DNA from: an uncultured Granulosicoccus sp.
GTDB taxonomy: Bacteria > Pseudomonadota > Gammaproteobacteria > Granulosicoccales > Granulosicoccaceae
DNA length: 11,008 bases
Direction: 5' to 3'
NCBI GenBank assembly: GCA_938016235.1
Contig: CALLPU010000536.1
Span: 1 to 11,008, forward strand
Below the pieces are notes generated by a model. That model was not told where the DNA came from. It saw only the letters and a list, made by a program, of their open reading frames with translations, and did no database searches. The translations under genes were made by a program, and so were the position numbers. Numbering within the stretch: the first letter of the stretch is position 1; the number at the start of each line of letters is the position of its first letter. This document shows positions 6,627 through 11,008 of this stretch, in pieces.

Positions 6627-8075
6627 GTGCTCTGCAGATGGCTGAGTGAAGCAACTCAGCTAATCGCAGTCACTTTCACAGGTTTTCGTTCTCTCGTGGC
6701 TTCCAAATCTGATCAGCGTGGGCGATTTAGCGCTTGCGTTCAAAGTCCTGCACTGGTTGCTGATCTCAAGCGTACGCTGAAGTTAGGCGTGCCACTGATC
6801 GGCGCGCAGTTGCTGCAAATGGGCAACGGACTGGTAGACGCTGTAATCGCCGGGCGTATTGGAAGTACTGAGCTGGCGGCAGGGGGGATTGGCGCCAGTT
6901 TGTGGTTTGTTGTGTCGTTATCCTGTATCGGCGTCATGGCTGGTTTGTCCCCTACGCTCTCTCGTTTGATCGGGCAGAAGCGCAGGGTGTTTGTGGGCAC
7001 CATATTCAGGCAGGGGGTCTGGCTCGCTCTGCTAACTGGTCTGCTTGCGCTGATGGTGCTGTTGGTGATCGCCAGCAACGTTGCGCGGATCCCCTTTGCG
7101 CCAGAACTGCCTCCTTTGATTCAACAGTACTTGTATGGCGCCTGCTGGAGTCTGCCGTTTGTTGCGCTCGTCATGGCTGCCAGGAATGTCTGTGAGGCCA
7201 CCGGCTTGACCCGGCCAGTTTTGCTGGTGACCGCGTTTGGTCTGCTGGTTAACATTGTGGCCAATCTTGCTCTGGGTCTGGGATGGTTCGGTTTCCCCAG
7301 ACTTGAGCTATTCGGAATTGGTTTAGCGACAACGCTGGTGAATATCTGTATGGCTGCTGTCTTGTATCTGCTATTGCGCGGGCCTCGATTTGTGCGCTTT
7401 GGGTTGTTTGCGGCGTTGGATTCTCCTCGATGGGAACATCTGAAACCGATGTTGTCGCTTTCCATTCCCATATTTCTGGGTATGTTGTTTGAGGCGGGTT
7501 TGTTTGCCGCCACCGCGGTGCAAATGGGCACCATAGGTGTGGTTGAGTCTGGCGCGCACCAGATTGCCATTACAGCCTCAGCGTTTTGTTACATGTTGCC
7601 CCTGGGAATGTCGTTTGCCCTGACGGCGCGCATTGGCCGTGCGGCCACACACACCAACAAGGCACCTGTGCGTCTGCGCATTGCCAGTGGCGCCATTTTG
7701 CTGGTTGTGATGTCTGCTTGTACCGCGCTACTTCTGGTCCTGTTTCGATACGACATCGCGGCCATCTATACCAGCGACCCCGAGCTGATAGCGTTCGCTG
7801 GAAGTCTGTTATTGCTGGGCGCCGTATTCCAGCTCTCCGATGGTGCTCAGATCATGCTCATCGGCGTGCTGCGGGGCTTGCATGATACGCGCGTACCCAT
7901 GCTGATCAATGCGTTTTCCTACTGGGTAATAGCGTTTGGTTTCGGTATGTTTTGCGCCTACGTCCTTGAATGGGGAGCCTATGGGTTGTGGGTAGGGCTG
8001 ATTACCGGACTGACGGTTGCCTCTGTGTTGCTGGCGCTGAGGCTTCGTTATGTTGTCCGAATGATCAGGGCCTGA
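6627..8075 (+). CDS. MATE family efflux transporter (NorM-like)
   Basis: This inner-membrane antiporter is up to 482 residues long with about twelve membrane segments, the usual MATE size. The N-terminal signature is clear: LKLGVPLIGAQLLQMGNGLVDAVIAGRIG at 51-79, including the conserved Asp at 71 in the first helix, then LAAGGIGASLWF. The second half starts near 270 (LSIPIFLGMLFEAGLFA) and mirrors the first. MATE pumps exchange Na+ or H+ for cationic drugs, dyes or metabolites; the cargo is not evident. The start is uncertain: GTG at 6627 gives a non-conserved leader of about 45 residues, and GTG at 6696 would remove 23 of them. The inverted repeats just upstream suggest local repression. It ends 11 bases inside the convergent aldo/keto reductase gene. 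Confidence 0.9.
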   Translation: MLCRWLSEATQLIAVTFTGFRSLVASKSDQRGRFSACVQSPALVADLKRTLKLGVPLIGAQLLQMGNGLVDAVIAGRIGSTELAAGGIGASLWFVVSLSCIGVMAGLSPTLSRLIGQKRRVFVGTIFRQGVWLALLTGLLALMVLLVIASNVARIPFAPELPPLIQQYLYGACWSLPFVALVMAARNVCEATGLTRPVLLVTAFGLLVNIVANLALGLGWFGFPRLELFGIGLATTLVNICMAAVLYLLLRGPRFVRFGLFAALDSPRWEHLKPMLSLSIPIFLGMLFEAGLFAATAVQMGTIGVVESGAHQIAITASAFCYMLPLGMSFALTARIGRAATHTNKAPVRLRIASGAILLVVMSACTALLLVLFRYDIAAIYTSDPELIAFAGSLLLLGAVFQLSDGAQIMLIGVLRGLHDTRVPMLINAFSYWVIAFGFGMFCAYVLEWGAYGLWVGLITGLTVASVLLALRLRYVVRMIRA

Positions 8076-9039
8076 AGTATTTTATGCAGGCGGGCCTTAC
8101 GGTGTTCCATCCTGTTGAGAATGCATCCACAACAACCTCTGGCAAAGCTCCGTCTTGTGTAGCCTCAAGGTTTTGCGACAAGTGGGTCATGGAACTTGCA
8201 CCCAGTATGATCCCATGCGCAGCCGATGACTCATCAGTCGAGATCAATGAGCTCTGTTGATCATTGGCCAGTTCAGAGTGGTGTATCAACCATCGGATCG
8301 CGGCGGCAGCCGGTTCAATATGGGCTTCCCGGCAGGTAGTGGCGATCTGGTCGATAACGGTGAAATACTCCGGTTTCCAGTAGCGTTCCTGATAGCCGTT
8401 AAACGTGGCAAACCTGCCGCTATCCGGCACGGTTTCCATGGACAGGTGTTTGCCCGACAGCATGCCTCCGGCCAAGGGGTTATAGGCGTAAAAGGCCAGA
8501 TTGTAGTGGCGAAGACAGAGTAGCAGCTCACGTTCCACGTCTCGTGTCAGTGCGTTGTACATACCCTGATACACCGAAGGTTTTATCCAGCCTTCTTGAT
8601 TACAAATCTCCACGATTTCCGCAACCTGCCAGGCAGCGTAATTACTCAAACCAAATCGTTTGAATTTGCCTTGCTCATGAAGCTCGGCTACCGCCTGCAG
8701 TGTCTGTCGAATCGGTACAGATAAATCGGGGGCATGCAGATAAAACAAATCCAGTGACTCTAGCTGTAATCGTTTCAACGATGTGTTTAGCTGCGTGCGA
8801 ACTGAGTCTGGCGTCAGGCCGTTTTCGGCCGCCGGGTTTGCTTTTCCCGCTATTCGGGTTCCAGCCAGTTCTCCCTGGATCTGTAAGCGTCCGAGTAGTT
8901 GTTCAGTCTCTCCTTTGTTGTAAACAAAGGCTGTATCGATTTCGTCGTGCGGCGTTTGCCTGAACGCACTGAGCATGGACGAGGCAACAGACTGATCTAC
9001 CTGATCGCTGAAGGTCATGGTGCCGAGAATGATCTTCAT
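8065..9039 (-). CDS. Aldo/keto reductase, AKR7-like (aldehyde reductase)
   Basis: This 324-residue TIM-barrel NADPH-dependent oxidoreductase begins MKIILGTMTF, as in the AKR7 (aflatoxin aldehyde reductase) branch. The catalytic tetrad is visible as D35, Y40 (EIDTAFVYNKGETE), K66 (RIAGKANP) and H102 (LFYLHAPD). Further family motifs are KFKRFGLSNYAAWQV at about 129-143, and GIILGASSMTHLSQNL near 279-294, which should bind the nucleotide phosphate. It likely reduces reactive aldehydes or dicarbonyls in the cytoplasm. No good ribosome binding site precedes the ATG at 9039, but the barrel's first strand begins directly there. TATACT at 9069-9074 (minus reading) may be its -10. It diverges from the hydroxybutyrate dehydrogenase gene, and its 3' end overlaps the MATE gene by 11 bases. 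Confidence 0.9.
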   Translation of the reverse strand: MKIILGTMTFSDQVDQSVASSMLSAFRQTPHDEIDTAFVYNKGETEQLLGRLQIQGELAGTRIAGKANPAAENGLTPDSVRTQLNTSLKRLQLESLDLFYLHAPDLSVPIRQTLQAVAELHEQGKFKRFGLSNYAAWQVAEIVEICNQEGWIKPSVYQGMYNALTRDVERELLLCLRHYNLAFYAYNPLAGGMLSGKHLSMETVPDSGRFATFNGYQERYWKPEYFTVIDQIATTCREAHIEPAAAAIRWLIHHSELANDQQSSLISTDESSAAHGIILGASSMTHLSQNLEATQDGALPEVVVDAFSTGWNTVRPACIKYFRP

Positions 9040-9078
9040 GCAAGTATCGCTGATGAGGAGTCATGCATAGTATAACTC

Positions 9079-9110
9079 GGCGCGAGTGTTGATCGCTTAC
9101 ACTACGCGCC
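9079..9110. promoter_or_regulatory. Strong imperfect palindrome between divergent AKR and HBDH genes
   Basis: GGCGCG-AGTGT (9079-9089) pairs with ACACT-A-CGCGCC (9099-9110): eleven base pairs, a 9-base loop and one bulged A at 9104. It lies 33 bases before the dehydrogenase ATG and 40 bases before the reductase ATG on the other side. TATAAC at 9071-9076 (plus) and TATACT at 9069-9074 (minus) are candidate -10 boxes just beside it, so a bound regulator would cover the start sites. No T run follows on either strand, so it is not a classical terminator. Operator, or leader hairpin of the dehydrogenase mRNA, are the two options. Confidence 0.5.
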
Positions 9111-9142
9111 TTGAGTTTGATGAATTGGATACGAAGACGGTT

Positions 9143-9925
9143 ATGAGTGATAGAAAAGCAGCAGTGGTGACAGGGTCGAGTAGTGGTATCGGTTTGGGGA
9201 TAGCCGAGAGCTTCGCCAGCAATGGCATGAATGTGGTGTTGAGCGGAATAGAAGATGCCAGTGAGGTGGAGCCCATTCGTGCACGCCTGGAAACTCAGTA
9301 TTCCGTTTCCGTCATCTATGTGCGCAGCGATTTGACAGTGGCAGCGGGAGCGCGTCATTTGATCAAGGCGGCACAGGACGCCTTTGGGCGTATCGATGTG
9401 CTCGTTAACAATGCCGGTATTCAGCACGTCTCGCCGGTCGAGGATTTTCCTGATGAAAAGTGGGAACTCATCCTGTCGCTGAATCTGTCCGCAGCATTTT
9501 ATACCTGCAAGGCAGCTTTGCCCATGATGAAGCAGCAGGGCTGGGGCCGAGTTATCAATATTGCCTCCGCGCATGCTTTGGTGGCGTCACCGATGAAAGC
9601 CGCCTATGTGGCTGCCAAACACGGTGTTCTGGGGTTTACCAAGACACTGGCGCTGGAAGTGGCAGAGCAGGGCATAACCGTAAACGCTATCTGCCCAGGG
9701 TATGTCTGGACTCCACTGGTGGAAAAGCAGATACCGGAAACAGCGGCAGCTCGCGGTATGACATCCGATCAGGTCATCAATGATGTGATTCTGTCATCTC
9801 ACCCGAACAAGGCCTTTGTTACCATTGAGCAGGTGGCTGCCCTGACACAGTTTCTATGTTCCGATAGCGCTGAATCGATAACGGGTAGTGCTCTTCCGGT
9901 TGATGGCGGTTGGACGGCACACTGA
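9143..9925 (+). CDS. bdhA: 3-hydroxybutyrate dehydrogenase (short-chain dehydrogenase)
   Basis: This 260-residue SDR enzyme interconverts D-3-hydroxybutyrate and acetoacetate with NAD, a step in polyhydroxybutyrate breakdown and ketone-body use in the cytoplasm. The cofactor motif TGSSSGIG is at 10-17 and NNAG at 89-92. The catalytic set is N114, S142, Y155 and K159. The residues that bind the substrate carboxylate in characterised bacterial HBDHs are all at the expected positions: Q94, H144, K152 and Q196, which makes this more specific than a general SDR call. Position 187, Trp in the Pseudomonas enzyme, is Tyr here. The start at 9143 gives the family's normal length; a GTG at 9086 would add 19 unrelated residues and lies inside the palindrome. 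The stop overlaps the start of the MAPEG gene. No PHB synthase or depolymerase gene is near. Confidence 0.9.
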   Translation: MSDRKAAVVTGSSSGIGLGIAESFASNGMNVVLSGIEDASEVEPIRARLETQYSVSVIYVRSDLTVAAGARHLIKAAQDAFGRIDVLVNNAGIQHVSPVEDFPDEKWELILSLNLSAAFYTCKAALPMMKQQGWGRVINIASAHALVASPMKAAYVAAKHGVLGFTKTLALEVAEQGITVNAICPGYVWTPLVEKQIPETAAARGMTSDQVINDVILSSHPNKAFVTIEQVAALTQFLCSDSAESITGSALPVDGGWTAH

Positions 9926-10338
9926 TGACGATTGAACTTACTGTCCTTGCTCTGGCGGGGTTGCTTCAGGTTATACAACTGGCGCTGATGGCAATACCGG
10001 CTAATCTGGAGCTGGGCGTTGGTAAAACGCTGTCGCCGCGTGATCAGGATCGTCTCGGTGGTTCCCTTGAGACGCAAGTCAGCACCACAACCGCTCGCCT
10101 CATGCGGGCAATGAACAACCATTTTGAAGCGCTCACGCTCTTCACCGTTGCTGTAGTGGTGGTGAGTCTGTCGGGTCAGTCCAGTGCCTTGACCCAATTG
10201 TGCGCGTGGGCCTATCTGATTGCGCGTGTGTTGTACATACCTGCCTACGTGTTTGGGTGGGTGCCCTGGCGCTCGATGATCTGGATTGTCGGCTTAATGG
10301 CCACTGTCGTTATGATTGTGGCAGCGTTACTGACCTGA
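9925..10338 (+). CDS. MAPEG family membrane protein
   Basis: This 137-residue protein has four hydrophobic segments (about 5-24, 68-84, 90-110 and 116-136), the layout of the MAPEG family of membrane-associated proteins in eicosanoid and glutathione metabolism. The central motif RLMRAMNNHFEALTLF at 58-73 and the later RVLYIPAYVFGWVPWRS at 101-117 are characteristic of bacterial members. Eukaryotic relatives include microsomal glutathione S-transferases; bacterial function is mostly unknown. Its ATG shares one base with the TGA of the upstream 3-hydroxybutyrate dehydrogenase (TGATG at 9923-9927), so the two are probably cotranscribed and translationally coupled. Family call is confident; glutathione use is not shown by the sequence. 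Confidence 0.88.
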   Translation: MTIELTVLALAGLLQVIQLALMAIPANLELGVGKTLSPRDQDRLGGSLETQVSTTTARLMRAMNNHFEALTLFTVAVVVVSLSGQSSALTQLCAWAYLIARVLYIPAYVFGWVPWRSMIWIVGLMATVVMIVAALLT

Positions 10339-10423
10339 CAATCTACCTGGGCTGGCAAGAGGATCTGTCTCGCCTGGACAAACCGTTGGATTCAGTGACA
10401 GCGCGGGTGCCTTCGTGCTCAGG

Positions 10424-10783
10424 CTAGTCTGACTTGCCCAGGAGCGATTTCAAGTCAGCGAACGGATTGTGTGTGGCAGTCTCTGCCACATCTTCCTTGC
10501 CATAGGTAACTTGCTCGACATAGCGCTGGTGTTCATTATCGTGGCAATAAACACAGAGCAACTCCCAGTTACTGCCATCGTTTGGATTATTGTCGTGATC
10601 GTGATCCCGATGATGAACCGTGAGTTCTGACAAGTTGCTTTGTTCGAACTCCCGCATGCATCTTCCACATACCCACGGATAGAGTTTCAGTGCACGCTGT
10701 CGGTACCCGTTTTCTCTTGAAGCGTAGCTCTTTCGCGCATCTGCGACCAGTTTGTCGAGTTTAGCGTTGTTGGGTGCTTTCAT
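10424..10783 (-). CDS. yajD: HNH nuclease family protein, YajD-like
   Basis: This 119-residue protein closely follows E. coli YajD along its length: GYRQRALKLYPWVCGRC at 26-42, then ELTVHHRDHDHDNNP at 53-67, GSNWELLCVYCHDNEH at 70-85, and a conserved tail NPFADLKSLL. Two CxxC pairs (C39/C42 and C77/C80) should bind a structural zinc. H57/H58, N72 and H81/H85 supply the HNH beta-beta-alpha metal finger. The family is presumed to cut DNA or RNA, but the cellular role of YajD is unknown. It has an N-terminal extension of about 13 residues relative to the E. coli protein. The ATG at 10783 lacks a clear ribosome binding site, but a good promoter lies 42 bases upstream. It converges with the MAPEG gene, 85 bases apart. 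Confidence 0.9.
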   Translation of the reverse strand: MKAPNNAKLDKLVADARKSYASRENGYRQRALKLYPWVCGRCMREFEQSNLSELTVHHRDHDHDNNPNDGSNWELLCVYCHDNEHQRYVEQVTYGKEDVAETATHNPFADLKSLLGKSD

Positions 10784-10824
10784 GAGGAGTTGTCTGGTCG
10801 ACTGGTTGTGACTATCGAATCCTG

Positions 10825-10854
10825 TTTATAAGACATCGATCCTGTCTTTGTAAA
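10825..10854 (-). promoter_or_regulatory. Sigma70-type promoter for the yajD-like gene, with palindrome in the spacer
   Basis: Read on the minus strand, TTTACA (10854-10849) as -35 is followed by an 18-base spacer and TATAAA (10830-10825) as -10. Each box has five of six consensus bases. The start site would be near 10818, leaving a leader of about 35 bases before the ATG at 10783. The spacer holds an inverted repeat, AAGACA (10830-10835 in plus coordinates) and TGTCTT (10843-10848), separated by seven bases. A repressor bound there would block RNA polymerase. Confidence 0.5.
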
Positions 10855-10934
10855 GCAATTAACCCAAACAGTGCATGAAACGCCGAGCCCATCCGCAAAT
10901 GGCTGGGTGGTTTCTTGTAGATAAAATGAACTAC

Positions 10935-10985
10935 GGAATCAGGAATCAGGAATCAGGAATCAGGAATCAGGAATCAGGAATCAGG
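10935..10985. repeat. Tandem repeat, seven copies of GGAATCA
   Basis: Seven exact head-to-tail copies of the 7-mer GGAATCA run from 10935 to 10983, followed by GG (10984-10985). All copies are identical, which points to recent expansion or active slippage. The unit length is not a multiple of three, so copy number changes would shift frame if the array were translated. I see no gene reading through it inside the window. Confidence 0.95.
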
Positions 10986-11008
10986 CAGCATCCCTGCGCG
11001 ATTGGTGA

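Larger units (their letters stand above)
10784..11008. other. Non-coding right end of the window
   Basis: No gene is seen in the last 225 bases. The stretch holds the promoter of the yajD-like gene and then a 7-bp tandem repeat. Between these, AGCCCAT (10888-10894) and ATGGCT (10901-10906) could form a weak stem with one bulge. The region may be the upstream or downstream flank of a gene outside the window. Confidence 0.4.

Noticed and set aside
8903..9574. Open frame of 223 codons on minus across the start of the aldo/keto reductase gene and the HBDH gene
   Set aside because: It is antisense to a confidently identified dehydrogenase and crosses the divergent promoter region; its His/Cys/Arg-rich composition is typical of a shadow frame.
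10935..10985. Tandem array considered as a CRISPR
   Set aside because: The repeats are 7 bases with no spacers between them, and no cas gene is present.

Overview
This window looks like an ordinary chromosomal stretch of a Gram-negative proteobacterium, probably a free-living gammaproteobacterium. The reasons are an outer-membrane-type lipoprotein, a Tat-exported flavodehydrogenase pair, a GloA-like glyoxalase, and a close relative of E. coli YajD. The genus cannot be told from the sequence. There is no rRNA, tRNA, CRISPR array, integrase, transposase or phage gene. I found no convincing previously undescribed multi-gene system. The most interesting signals are regulatory palindromes, simple repeats and one metal-ligand motif.

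Layout, left to right. Positions 1-329 (-) hold a VOC-family gene cut by the window edge. It diverges from a TauE/SafE-type membrane exporter (417-1163, +), and a perfect 14-bp palindrome lies between them. Next comes a two-gene operon read on the minus strand. It has a Tat-signal small subunit of the gluconate 2-dehydrogenase subunit 3 family (2960-3538), then a GMC flavodehydrogenase (1322-2890) with a C-x5-C-x3-C motif fitting a 3Fe-4S cluster. Behind it, also on minus, lie a glyoxalase I-like gene (3738-4133) and a small ribbon-helix-helix protein (4342-4614). The last of these is divergent from an RraA-family aldolase-like gene (4851-5561, +).

Positions 5580-6374 (-) encode a lipoprotein of unknown function ending in eight aspartates. 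It diverges from a MATE efflux pump (6627-8075, +) across a 252-base gap rich in inverted repeats. The pump overlaps, tail to tail by 11 bases, an AKR7-like aldo/keto reductase (8065-9039, -). That gene diverges from a 3-hydroxybutyrate dehydrogenase (9143-9925, +) across a strong imperfect palindrome. The dehydrogenase gene overlaps by one base a MAPEG-family membrane protein gene (9925-10338, +). The window closes with a yajD-like HNH nuclease gene (10424-10783, -), which has a recognisable sigma70-type promoter, and with a 7-bp tandem repeat (10935-10985).

How the genes may work together: most units look like independent small housekeeping or detoxification functions (carbonyl and glyoxal handling, efflux, polyhydroxybutyrate or ketone-body use). 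The only clear multi-protein complex is the GMC dehydrogenase with its Tat-carrying partner. Its expected cytochrome c subunit is not in the window.
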